Source: Salinimicrobium sp963709775
Lineage (GTDB): Bacteria > Bacteroidota > Bacteroidia > Flavobacteriales > Flavobacteriaceae
Assembly: GCA_963709775.1 (NCBI GenBank)
Contig: CAVPXS010000018.1
Span: 310,001 to 374,000, forward strand
DNA length: 64,000 bases
Direction of reading: 5' to 3'
Shown here in pieces: positions 46,054-54,078 of the stretch (position 1 is its first letter; the number at the start of each line of letters is the position of its first letter). A program made the translations under genes and the position numbers. Below the pieces are notes generated by a model, which had not been told where the DNA came from, did not search any database, and saw nothing but the letters and a program-made list of their open reading frames with translations.

Positions 46054-47313
46054 TTAAAAGTCTATCGTGAAGATGTGGGTTTGATCGTGAAAAGTATAGG
46101 TGAGGTCCAGGTCCATTTTTTCGGCAATGGCTTTAGAAATTGCGAGGCCAAGACCCGTAGAATCTGCTTTTTCGGCTCCTTTAAACCTGCTGAAGATCTT
46201 ATTTTTTTCGAGGGCTGCCTTTCCGGGATTTTCAAATTTTATCGACTTTGAGGAAATGATCACCTTGACAACAGTGCCCGAAGGGGTGTGAAAAATGGCA
46301 TTTTTGAGCAGGTTTGAAATAAGCATTCCGGCAAGATCTTTACTTCCGTGATGTTCGATGTTGTGTTCTTCAGTAAGAACTATTTTCACCTCCCGATGGG
46401 CCGCAAAATCCTGAAATTCTGCAATGATCTGTTTGACCAGGCTATTCCAGTTGATCTTTTCTTCTTCTGCAAATTGCCTGTTCTCGATCCTCGAGAGCAA
46501 TAACAGGGACCTGTTAAGCCGGGTAAGTCTTTCCAGGCTTTGAAGAACCGTTCCCAGTTCTTCCATTTGTTCTTGAGATAATTCGGCATTTTCGGCCATT
46601 AGCTCCAGCTTATTGATACTTATGGCCAGGGGAGTTTGCAACTCATGCGACGCGTTTTCAATGAATTCTTTCTGGCTATTGTAGCTTTCAACAGATTTCT
46701 TCAGCAGGCTGTCTACCCGCTCATTCAGAAGCCGGAACTCATCTATTTTCGTTTCCTCATATTTTATCGCCCGGTCTTTTTCTATACTGAAGTTTTCCAG
46801 ACGGCGAAGAAGTTTATAGAAAGGTTGCCAGGCCTTTTTCTGAAAATAACTGTTAAGCAAAACAATAGTCAGGATCAAGCCAATGTAGAGCCACAGGAGG
46901 GAAAAGAACAATTCCTTGCGAAGATCATCCTCTTCCACCATAGAGGTTATAACTTTTATTTTATAGAAGGAGCCGTCCTGCTGGAAAACACTTTCTATAA
47001 GGCGTATCGGCTCGTATTCATCTTCATTTTCCATGTACATGAGCGTGTCGCGATAAGCATCTGTAAAGTCACGGCCAATTTGGGGAGTAGTGGGGGAAAT
47101 GATATAATTTCCATCCTCAAAAGCGCTTTTTTCAAGCACCGAAGGATCCTGCCTGGCCTTTCTAATCACCAGCATCTTTTGGTTGTCCAGGCCGTCGTCC
47201 ATACTGTCATAGATCTCATCCAGGATCTCGAAATAAAAGATGAGTGCCCAGAGTGCCAATAAAAAAACCAGGATCACAGCAAAATAGGTAGTAGTATAAT
47301 TGAGAAGTTTCAT
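46054..47313 (-). CDS. Sensor histidine kinase
   Basis: 419 residues. Two membrane helices (VILVFLLALWALIFYF and LFFSLLWLYIGLILTIVLL) bracket a periplasmic domain of about 115 residues rich in acidic residues; then the dimerisation/phosphoacceptor box FIENASHELQTPLAI and an ATPase domain with ISNLLKNAIFHT (N box) and STGLGLAISK (G box). Its start overlaps the response-regulator stop by 4 bases (ATGA). The N-box coding DNA contains the palindrome CAAAAATGCCATTTTT-like sequence, listed as repeat copy 8. Confidence 0.95.
   Translation of the reverse strand: MKLLNYTTTYFAVILVFLLALWALIFYFEILDEIYDSMDDGLDNQKMLVIRKARQDPSVLEKSAFEDGNYIISPTTPQIGRDFTDAYRDTLMYMENEDEYEPIRLIESVFQQDGSFYKIKVITSMVEEDDLRKELFFSLLWLYIGLILTIVLLNSYFQKKAWQPFYKLLRRLENFSIEKDRAIKYEETKIDEFRLLNERVDSLLKKSVESYNSQKEFIENASHELQTPLAISINKLELMAENAELSQEQMEELGTVLQSLERLTRLNRSLLLLSRIENRQFAEEEKINWNSLVKQIIAEFQDFAAHREVKIVLTEEHNIEHHGSKDLAGMLISNLLKNAIFHTPSGTVVKVIISSKSIKFENPGKAALEKNKIFSRFKGAEKADSTGLGLAISKAIAEKMDLDLTYTFHDQTHIFTIDF
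46285..46309 (+). repeat. Dispersed palindromic repeat, copy 8 (inside the histidine kinase)
   Basis: Flank GGTGTG, core AAAAATGGCATTTTTG, then AGC. It encodes part of the conserved N box on the opposite strand, so coding constraint alone may explain this one. Confidence 0.35.
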
Positions 47314-47987
47314 GGAACGAAGAGCTTATAACCTATTCCATAGACAGCTTTTATTTCCGGTTCTGCCCCGGTATCGGAAAGTTTTTTTCTCAGGTTTTTG
47401 ATCTGGGAATATATAAAGTCAAAATTATCTGTCTGGTCAATATAATCTCCCCACACATGTTCTGCCAGCGCAGATTTACTTACCAGGCGGTTTTGATTGG
47501 TGCACAGGTAAAAAAGCACATCAAATTCTTTTCGGTTTAGCTCAAGGTCCTTATCATTTACGGTGACCGTATGACTATCGATATTTATTTTCACATTGGC
47601 TACCTCCAGTAAATTGTTCCCTTCAAATTTACGCCTGCGAAGAACGGCTTTCACTCTTGCATTGAGCTCGGCCATATGGAAAGGCTTAGGGAGATAATCA
47701 TCGGCGCCAAGTTCCAGGCCTTCGACCTTGTCATCGATCGAATCTTTAGCCGATACTATAATGACCGAATCGCTGTAGCCTTTCTCTTTGAGGGTTTTTA
47801 GAATTTCAAGTCCGTTACCATCTGGAAGGGTAATGTCCAGCAGGATACAATCGTAATCATAAACTCCAATTTTAGAAATAGCTTCTTTATATGTAGCTAC
47901 AGGTTCCACCAGGAAGTTTTCCTTTTCCAGGGTGGTCTGCATATTTTGCCTCATATCTTTCTCGTCTTCAATAATCAGGATCTTCAT
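47310..47987 (-). CDS. Response regulator, OmpR/PhoB type
   Basis: 225 residues. Receiver domain (1-115) with the acidic pocket IIEDEKD, phospho-acceptor in DCILLDITLPDGNG, and the Lys in DYLPKPFH. C-terminal winged-helix DNA-binding domain with LELNRKEFDVLFYL and NLRKKLSD. Expected partner is the histidine kinase that overlaps it. Divergent from the PepSY-like gene at 48100, with 112 bases between, and heads the minus-strand series to DUF2490. Confidence 0.95.
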   Translation of the reverse strand: MKILIIEDEKDMRQNMQTTLEKENFLVEPVATYKEAISKIGVYDYDCILLDITLPDGNGLEILKTLKEKGYSDSVIIVSAKDSIDDKVEGLELGADDYLPKPFHMAELNARVKAVLRRRKFEGNNLLEVANVKINIDSHTVTVNDKDLELNRKEFDVLFYLCTNQNRLVSKSALAEHVWGDYIDQTDNFDFIYSQIKNLRKKLSDTGAEPEIKAVYGIGYKLFVP

Positions 47988-48099
47988 GATTCGAAAGTAG
48001 AATTGAATTTGGGAAACATTTAGGATTCCTTCTGAGATCTATTCCTAATTTCTTCCAGTTTTGGCGCCTTACTTCGCATAGAATTTAAAATAACAAGTT

Positions 48100-48531
48100 A
48101 TGAAAAAAGAAATTGTATCAGCATTTATTGCATTGTTCTCTATGGGTATGTTTGCACAGACAAGTACCGGAAACTTACCGGGAACAGCCCAGAATTTTAT
48201 TAAGCAACACTTCTCTTCAGTCTCTGTAGCAGGAGTAGAGGAGAACAGCAACTGGAAGATCTGGGAAGATGAGAAATACGAAGTAAAGTTAGCAAATGGA
48301 ATTGAGCTGGATTTTGATGAGAATGGAAATATCATTGAGATCGACAGCCAAAATAATGAAGCTCTTCCTATGACTGCTTTACCTGAAAAAGTAGCTTCTT
48401 ATTTACAGGCCAACCATGCAGACGCACAGGTAATTGGATGGGAGAAGCAAGATAAGGAACAGGAAGTGGAACTTTCTAATGGTATCGAAGTGGAATTTGA
48501 TGCACAGGGGAATTTTAGAAAATTAGACTAA
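48100..48531 (+). CDS. PepSY-like secreted protein (DUF2874 type)
   Basis: 143 residues: signal peptide AFIALFSMGMFAQ, then two related repeats, YEVKLANGIELDFDENGN and QEVELSNGIEVEFDAQGN, the latter at the C-terminus. Both repeats follow the same beta-hairpin pattern as PepSY-like proteins. Lying divergently 112 bases from the response regulator suggests it belongs to its regulon, as is frequent for this family. No RBS or operator can be assigned. Confidence 0.85.
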   Translation: MKKEIVSAFIALFSMGMFAQTSTGNLPGTAQNFIKQHFSSVSVAGVEENSNWKIWEDEKYEVKLANGIELDFDENGNIIEIDSQNNEALPMTALPEKVASYLQANHADAQVIGWEKQDKEQEVELSNGIEVEFDAQGNFRKLD

Positions 48532-48552
48532 ATTCCACCGGAATATTTTAAT

Positions 48553-48582
48553 AAGAGGCTGCCAAATGGCGGCCTCTTTTCG
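48553..48582 (+). terminator. Terminator after the PepSY-like gene
   Basis: AAGAGGCTGCC / GGCGGCCTCTT stem (one G-T pair) with loop AAAT and a T-run. Confidence 0.8.
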
Positions 48583-48795
48583 TTGTACCCTGTTTTTTCA
48601 GCTTATCTGAAGATGTTTTTGAACCCATTCAGAGGTAACGGGGAATTTACTTTTCAGCCAAATTGGAAGCCAGACCCGGTAAAACTTTGTTGAGTTATGA
48701 TTTCTAGATATATGCGTTTTCTGAATCGCCGGTTTAAACTTCAGAAAAAACAATAATTCTTTCAGCGGCGTCACTAACTGTCGTGCCTGCTCCTG

Positions 48796-48803
48796 TATAT
48801 TTG
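48796..48803 (+). promoter_or_regulatory. -7 promoter box of the WYL regulator gene
   Basis: TATATTTG, TAnnTTTG consensus, 26 bases before the ATG at 48830. Confidence 0.5.
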
Positions 48804-48829
48804 AATTACTAACCATTACCATCTCATCC

Positions 48830-49711
48830 ATGTCTCTTCCACGACACCGTGCTATCATTACCAAACTACGCAGAAGCCCAATGGGTTTTGAGGAGTTGCA
48901 GGATTATCTTCAGTTTCAAAGTGAGATCTCGGGCGATGATCTTTACTGTTCCCAGAGAACCTTTCAAAGGGATATTAAAAAGATAGATACCATGTATGGG
49001 ATCGAGATCGAGTACAACAACTCCACCGGGAAATATGAGATCACCTACGATGCCAATGAAGAGCACAATGAGCGGCTTATGGAGGCTTATGAGATCTATA
49101 ACGCCCTAAATATTTCTCACAATTTTTCGCGGCATGTGATCGTGGAGAAACGAAAACCTTTGGGGACCGAAAATCTTCATGGACTGCTGCATGCCATTAA
49201 GAACAGCTATAGTATTTCCTTTTTGTACGAGAAATATTCAGATGGGGACCTTAGAAGGCGGGTAGTAAATCCTGTGGCTTTAAAGGAATCTCAACATCGT
49301 TGGTATTTACTGGCAGAAGACCAAAAGGGCGGGATCGTAAAGTCCTTCGGGCTCGATCGTCTCTCAGGTCTTGAGATCTCTAACAAAAAATTTGAACCTG
49401 TAGCATACGATGCCGAAAAGGAATACAGGCATAGTTTCGGGATCATCAACGGAGTAGAGAGCCGGCCCGAAAAGATCGTTCTCTCCTTTACTCCCCGGGA
49501 AGGAAAATATATACAGTCCCTTCCCCTGCATCACAGTCAGAAGGAAATTCTAAAAACCGATGAAGAATGGAGATTTGAATACTATCTCCTGCCTACCCAC
49601 GATTTCATCATGGAAGTGCTTTCCTATGGTGCCGATGTAAAAGTGCTGGAACCAAAGAGCTTTCGGAATAAGGTTTTAAAGCAGTTACAGGCCGCACTGG
49701 ACAGGTACTAA
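48830..49711 (+). CDS. WYL-domain transcriptional regulator
   Basis: 293 residues. The N-terminal winged-helix domain reads HRAIITKLRRSPMGFEELQ and SQRTFQRDIKKIDTMYG; the WYL domain is marked by SHRWYLLAEDQKGGIVKSFGLDRLSGLE near residue 160, followed by a WCX-type C-terminal region. WYL regulators respond to ligands, often nucleic acids or nucleotides, and control defence or metabolic genes. Here the next gene is a deoxyribonucleotidase, then the HepT/MntA pair; a regulatory link is possible but not shown. Confidence 0.92.
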   Translation: MSLPRHRAIITKLRRSPMGFEELQDYLQFQSEISGDDLYCSQRTFQRDIKKIDTMYGIEIEYNNSTGKYEITYDANEEHNERLMEAYEIYNALNISHNFSRHVIVEKRKPLGTENLHGLLHAIKNSYSISFLYEKYSDGDLRRRVVNPVALKESQHRWYLLAEDQKGGIVKSFGLDRLSGLEISNKKFEPVAYDAEKEYRHSFGIINGVESRPEKIVLSFTPREGKYIQSLPLHHSQKEILKTDEEWRFEYYLLPTHDFIMEVLSYGADVKVLEPKSFRNKVLKQLQAALDRY

Positions 49712-49712
49712 A

Positions 49713-49776
49713 AAGAGGCTTTGCCATTCCCAATTCGCCGGAGTAGGGGCTGACGAAGCGGGAGGTGTAGCCTCTT
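49713..49776. other. Long-loop inverted repeat after the WYL gene
   Basis: AAGAGGCT at 49713 and AGCCTCTT at 49769, 48-base loop. Could work as a weak terminator or be a remnant of an element. Confidence 0.35.
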
Positions 49777-49969
49777 AATTTAACCTGAAGATTTAAAGAC
49801 CTTCAATGAATTCCAAAGTAGTTTCGACTAACTGGCCGAGATCTACAACATTAGCGAAGAAGAGCAGTATAAGAATCCCGAACGTAAGGCAGTGGGGTTC
49901 AGGTAATGTAAATTGTATATGCTTATAGAATATTTTATATTGAAATGAATCCTGAAGTCCGGTAAAAAA

Positions 49970-50467
49970 ATGAAACATAAAAAAATACTTTATCTCGATA
50001 TGGATGGCGTAGTGGCCGACTTTGAAAAAGCGATTGGAGCTCTCACTCCTGAAATTAAGAATTTTAAAGACTATCACGATCAGGAGGAACTTTCCAGGAG
50101 GATCGATGATACCTGTTATGCAAATCCCGATATCTACCACGATCTGCCTCCAATAGAGGGAGCTTTAAAAGCGGTGGAGGAGCTGGCCGGTCATTATGAT
50201 GTTTTCTTTTTATCCACCGCCATGTGGAGCCTGCCCGAATCTTTTACCGGAAAAAGGATCTGGATAGAAAAACATTTTGGAGACCTGGGAAAAAAGCGAC
50301 TGATTCTTAGCCACAGAAAAGACCTGCTGAAAGGGGATTTTCTTGTTGATGACCGCACGCACAATGGAGCAGGCGAATTCGAGGGGGAGCACATTCATTT
50401 TGGCACCGGCAGATTTCCGGATTGGGAAGTCACAAAGAAATATCTGATGGAACGGGCAGGGGAGTGA
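49970..50467 (+). CDS. 5'(3')-deoxyribonucleotidase (HAD-like)
   Basis: 165 residues of the HAD superfamily. Seen: motif I YLDMDGVVADFEKAI near the N-terminus with the two catalytic Asp, and motif III/IV regions WIEKHFGDLGKKRLILSH and FLVDDRTHNGAGEFEG. The C-terminal region matches the NT5C/5'(3')-deoxyribonucleotidase family, which dephosphorylates deoxynucleoside monophosphates. Cytoplasmic. Preceded by 258 bases without a gene, in which a 115-codon minus-strand frame is judged spurious. Confidence 0.88.
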   Translation: MKHKKILYLDMDGVVADFEKAIGALTPEIKNFKDYHDQEELSRRIDDTCYANPDIYHDLPPIEGALKAVEELAGHYDVFFLSTAMWSLPESFTGKRIWIEKHFGDLGKKRLILSHRKDLLKGDFLVDDRTHNGAGEFEGEHIHFGTGRFPDWEVTKKYLMERAGE

Positions 50468-50662
50468 ATACTCAACAATTACTATTTTCAGCGCGGACCC
50501 GGTATCGCCGGTAAAATTTGATTTGCACCTCTTGCTCAAAATTGAGTGCTCAACCTCTTCATGTGTAATTTAACTCTCTTGTTTATTAGTAAGTTGGCAA
50601 AAAGCCGACTTTAGCTAGACAAAGAGAAATTCCGGTCATGAAGAAATTGATTATATTAGCTT

Positions 50663-50998
50663 ATGACAATAAAGGATAGCATACAAGCTAAAATGGTTGA
50701 CTTTACCACATTATGTAAATTGTATAATGTGAAGAATCTTTATGCCTTTGGATCTGCTACCACAGAAAGATTCGACGAAACCTCCAGTGACATAGATCTA
50801 CTGATCGAAATAGAAGAAAATGATCCTTTAGAAAGAGGAGAAAAACTTTTAGCAATTTGGGATAAATTAGAAGAATTTTTTCAAAGAAAAGTTGATCTAT
50901 TGACCGACTCTTCTCTTAAAAATCCTGTGCTCAGAAAAAATATTGAGGCTACAAAAATTCTAATCTATGACGGAAAAAGGCAAGAAGTATCTCTCTGA
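50663..50998 (+). CDS. mntA: MNT-type nucleotidyltransferase antitoxin
   Basis: 111 residues, minimal nucleotidyltransferase fold. The catalytic signature is clear: GSATTERFDETSSDIDLLIE, with the GS loop and the DxD metal-binding pair. In the well-studied HepT/MntA modules this enzyme adds AMP units to a Tyr of the HEPN toxin to silence it. The end overlaps the hepT start by 32 bases in another frame, which supports one unit. Local composition is AT-richer than the flanking genes, consistent with horizontal spread. A TATATTAG box lies 6 bases before the ATG, giving a nearly leaderless mRNA. Confidence 0.88.
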   Translation: MTIKDSIQAKMVDFTTLCKLYNVKNLYAFGSATTERFDETSSDIDLLIEIEENDPLERGEKLLAIWDKLEEFFQRKVDLLTDSSLKNPVLRKNIEATKILIYDGKRQEVSL

Positions 50999-51299
50999 CA
51001 TACTAATGGCTATTGACTTAATAGAAAATTTTATAGCTGACACACCAGATTTCATCTCCTACCAGGCAGACTTAAAAACACAAAGCGCCATAGAGAGGCA
51101 ATTGGCCATAATTGGTGAAGCTTTAAACAAATTAAAACAATCAGAATCTGATCTGTCTATCCGGCACGATAAACAGATTATTGGGATTAGAAACCGACTT
51201 GTTCACGCATATGACAGTATTGATAATGCTATTGTGTGGGTAATTGTAAAAAGGCGTTTACAAGAGCTCAAACTCGAAATAAAGCAATTATCATTTTAA
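50967..51299 (+). CDS. hepT: HEPN-domain RNase toxin (HepT type)
   Basis: 110 residues, DUF86/HEPN. The RNase motif IGIRNRLVHAYDSID carries the complete R-x4-H-x-Y triad, so the toxin appears active. The Tyr three residues after the start of that His motif is the AMPylation site in characterised modules. It overlaps the antitoxin gene by 32 bases. Expected to be an mRNA or tRNA-targeting ribonuclease, held in check by MntA. Not followed by any recognisable third gene. Confidence 0.9.
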   Translation: MTEKGKKYLSDILMAIDLIENFIADTPDFISYQADLKTQSAIERQLAIIGEALNKLKQSESDLSIRHDKQIIGIRNRLVHAYDSIDNAIVWVIVKRRLQELKLEIKQLSF

Positions 51300-51474
51300 C
51301 TGAACATGGCCAGGTGCCAACAATATATCCTAAAAAAACGCCCAAACCTGTGCCAAATCGAAACTCTGTCCTCGCCAGCTCCTGTTTTTATATGAGACGT
51401 TAAGCTTAGCCCAATTGAAATGATTTTACTCTGAATAGTAACTAAATTTCAGGTGGAATCTTAAGTTTATTAAA

Positions 51475-51966
51475 ATGTACCGGTGCATTTTATGCTTCTT
51501 TTTTTGCAGCATTAGCTGTTATAGCCAGTTCTATACGGGAGTTGCCATAGATCCTAATAAAGCTTTTGGGATCATAGACAATCCCAGGACCGAAGAAGAT
51601 CACCGCGGGCTTCATTTCGATATCGAAGTGGGATTAATTGAAAATGAGTTTGCTTTTTACGTCCTCTTCGGAAAGTTCCAGCAGGCAAATTATCAGAAAC
51701 TGGCTTTGGGAGCCGACTACTTTTTTATACAAGACGACAGGATCGAAATAGGAGTAGGAAGCAGTGTTTCCAACATCTGGAAAAAACAGGGTGATAATTC
51801 AGAAACCAACACCTATTTTGGCTGGCTTGGACGCCTTACCGGGATCTTCTGGATCAATCCAAGACTCGGACTGGTGGGACATTTTCAATATCAGAGCCGG
51901 CCCGACCTGGAAGTTACAGGTATTGTGGAAGGAAAAATTGGGCTGAGGTATTTTTTTAGAAACTGA
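51475..51966 (+). CDS. Hypothetical outer-membrane-type protein
   Basis: Not recognised. 163 residues with a short signal (ILCFFFCSISCYSQ) and amphipathic strands (FHFDIEVGLIENEFAFYVLFG, ADYFFIQDDRIEIGVGSSV, FGWLGRLTGIFWINPRLGLVG, EGKIGLRYFFRN) that end in a C-terminal aromatic motif, all suggesting a small beta-barrel. No recognised family. Start ATG 51475 opens directly with the signal. Confidence 0.6.
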   Translation: MYRCILCFFFCSISCYSQFYTGVAIDPNKAFGIIDNPRTEEDHRGLHFDIEVGLIENEFAFYVLFGKFQQANYQKLALGADYFFIQDDRIEIGVGSSVSNIWKKQGDNSETNTYFGWLGRLTGIFWINPRLGLVGHFQYQSRPDLEVTGIVEGKIGLRYFFRN

Positions 51967-52036
51967 TCTTTTCCTCTGCTCCTTTTCTATACCTCCTGGC
52001 AGCTGCAGGCTAAAGCTTCAAAGAAGTTTTTGAAAT

Positions 52037-52315
52037 TCAATCCCGCATTTCGTTAATCATAAATTCCGGTTCCATCCATTCCGAATATGAACCATCGGCA
52101 TGAACTTTCCTGAATTTGCAGTAATTTCCGTCAAAGCTGTACTCATAAAGCACTTTGCCTTTACTCTTCAAAACTCCGGTTTGAGGCGTTTTTTTAATTT
52201 TCACCTTCCAACTTTGACGGCTGCCGGGCAGGTTGAACAACAGGTATTCGGGGTAGATCCCGGTCCTCTCGAATTCGCGCATGCCGCCCTGTACGTGTGT
52301 GATTTCTAATCTCAT
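52037..52315 (-). CDS. Hypothetical protein, 92 aa
   Basis: Not recognised. Starts MRLEITHVQGGMREFERT, with a beta-rich centre (YPEYLLFNLPGSRQSWKVK, GKVLYEYSFDGNYCKFRKVH) and an acidic end (WMEPEFMINEMRD). No signal, presumably cytoplasmic. Length and composition look coding, but no family or context helps. Convergent with the preceding plus-strand gene. Confidence 0.5.
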   Translation of the reverse strand: MRLEITHVQGGMREFERTGIYPEYLLFNLPGSRQSWKVKIKKTPQTGVLKSKGKVLYEYSFDGNYCKFRKVHADGSYSEWMEPEFMINEMRD

Positions 52316-52425
52316 TAACCTATTCTAATTTAACCCGTCCTCCTTCGGTGTGGCCTGAAAAGATCGGAAAATTTTCAGGTCTTTACAATGCCGGTAGTGC
52401 CGGGGAAAAGCACTTCGGAAGAAGA

Positions 52426-52453
52426 GGTTTTAAAAATGTCATTTTTGGAAGGG
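52426..52453 (+). repeat. Dispersed palindromic repeat, copy 9
   Basis: Flank GGTTTT, core AAAAATGTCATTTTTGG, flank AAGGG. The preceding CGGAAGAAGA also precedes copy 6, giving about 38 aligned positions between the two. It lies 85 bases ahead of the dehydrogenase gene. Confidence 0.6.
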
Positions 52454-52537
52454 CTTATTGTCAATGACCTTTAACAAGGCATTATTACACTTCCACGCCT
52501 ATTCTATTTATCTTTAATTGAGTAAAATAGAAGAGCT

Positions 52538-53920
52538 ATGTCTGAAGAAAAAATGCTGAAAACAATCAATCCCGCGACGGGTAAGTCAATTAAGGATTAT
52601 AAAATGATGACAACAGATGAGATGAATTCTGCTGTCACGTCATGCCACGAAGCGTTCATGGAATGGAAGAATAAGCCGGCTGAGGAAAGGGCCAAAATCA
52701 TTTCAAATATTGGTAAAAAACTGGATGATCATAAGCAGGAGCTTGCCGAGCTTATGACTCAGGAAATGGGAAAACTTGTAAAACAGGGTATTCAGGAAGT
52801 GGAACTCTGTTCCGGTATTTGTGATTATACTGCAGAAAATGGTCCCATAAGCCTTCAGGATGAAGAGCGGGATTTGCCTGAAGGTGGAAAAGGTTACATT
52901 ACTTATTCTCCTCTTGGGGTGATCTACGGAATCCAGCCCTGGAATTTCCCTGCATATCAGGTAGTCCGTTATTCCATTGCAAGTTTAATGGCCGGTAACG
53001 GGATACTTTTAAAACATTCTGAAGGAGTGACCGGAAGCGCCCTTCTTCTTGAAAAGATCTACCTGGAAGCAGGTTTGCCGGAAAATCTATTTAAAGTTTT
53101 ATTGATCTCCCATGACCAAAGTGACGCTGTTATTGAACATAAGCTAATACGTGGTGTAACTCTCACAGGAAGTCCGGCTGCCGGAAGGATCATCGGGAAA
53201 AAGGCCGGAGAAAATCTTAAAAAATCAGTACTGGAACTTGGAAGTAATGATGCCTATATCGTACTGGAAGATGCCGATATGGAATTAGCCGTAAAAACCT
53301 GCGTCATGGGAAGGATTTATAATAATGGGGAAACCTGCGTGGCCGCAAAAAGATTTATTGTAGTAGATAAGGTGTATGACCAATTCAAAAAAGCCTTTGT
53401 AGAGCAAATGTCCCAGGTTAAAGCAGGGGACCCTTCAAAGGATGGAAGCGATATTGGTCCCATGGCCCGCAAAGATCTGCGGGAGGAATTACATGAACAG
53501 GTGGAAGAAAGTGTGAAGAAAGGGGCTAAAGTATTGTGTGGAGGAAAAATACCCGATGGCGATGGTTTCTTTTATCCGGCAACCGTGCTGGATAATCTTG
53601 AGCCGGGAATGCCTGCCTATGACGATGAGTTATTTGGTCCCGTAGCCTCTTTAATAAAAGCTAAAGATGCCGATGATGCCATGCGTATAGCCAATAGCAG
53701 TAGATTTGGTCTTGGTGGCGGAATCTTTTCTAAAGATGAAGAGAAGGCAAGAGAACTTGCCAAATATCACTTTGATACGGGAATGGTGTTTATTAACTCC
53801 TTTGGGCTTGCTAAACCAAGTATGCCGTTTGGAGGTGTAAAAGATTCAGGATTCGGGCGGGAACATGGAGGTTTTGGGCTACATGAATTCGTGAATGTAA
53901 AAGCGGTTATGTTGGCATAA
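52538..53920 (+). CDS. Aldehyde dehydrogenase, probable succinate-semialdehyde dehydrogenase
   Basis: NAD(P)-dependent oxidation of an aldehyde to the acid. 460 residues. Seen: the Rossmann part GYITYSPLGVIYGIQPWNFPA, GSPAAGRIIGKKAGENLKK, the catalytic Glu region LELGSNDAYIVLEDADM, the catalytic Cys in NNGETCVAAKRF and the C-terminal FVNVKAVML. The length and these blocks fit the GabD/SSADH branch, but the substrate is inferred. Stand-alone gene with its own terminator; a copy of the palindromic repeat is close upstream. Confidence 0.88.
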   Translation: MSEEKMLKTINPATGKSIKDYKMMTTDEMNSAVTSCHEAFMEWKNKPAEERAKIISNIGKKLDDHKQELAELMTQEMGKLVKQGIQEVELCSGICDYTAENGPISLQDEERDLPEGGKGYITYSPLGVIYGIQPWNFPAYQVVRYSIASLMAGNGILLKHSEGVTGSALLLEKIYLEAGLPENLFKVLLISHDQSDAVIEHKLIRGVTLTGSPAAGRIIGKKAGENLKKSVLELGSNDAYIVLEDADMELAVKTCVMGRIYNNGETCVAAKRFIVVDKVYDQFKKAFVEQMSQVKAGDPSKDGSDIGPMARKDLREELHEQVEESVKKGAKVLCGGKIPDGDGFFYPATVLDNLEPGMPAYDDELFGPVASLIKAKDADDAMRIANSSRFGLGGGIFSKDEEKARELAKYHFDTGMVFINSFGLAKPSMPFGGVKDSGFGREHGGFGLHEFVNVKAVMLA

Positions 53921-53940
53921 TAATAAACCTGAGTACTTCT

Positions 53941-53971
53941 AAAAACCGGAATTTGAAAGTTCCGGTTTTTT
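53941..53971 (+). terminator. Intrinsic terminator after the dehydrogenase gene
   Basis: AAAAACCGGAA / TTCCGGTTTTT perfect 11-bp stem with T-run. Confidence 0.9.
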
Positions 53972-54078
53972 TATGGCTGTAAATTATAAAGCCAATAAAG
54001 TTTTGAAAAATCTGGTTATGGATTATCAGGGATCCAATAACCTCCGTTGGTTTTATTTTACCTCATACAAGGTAGTAA

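Noticed and set aside
48598..48864. 88-codon minus-strand frame upstream of the WYL gene
   Set aside because: It covers the TATATTTG promoter box and the start of the WYL gene on the other strand, and its protein has no recognisable features. A shorter form starting near 48818 remains possible but unsupported.
49793..50140. 115-codon minus-strand frame over the deoxyribonucleotidase start
   Set aside because: Antisense to the nucleotidase motif I region; no family signal.
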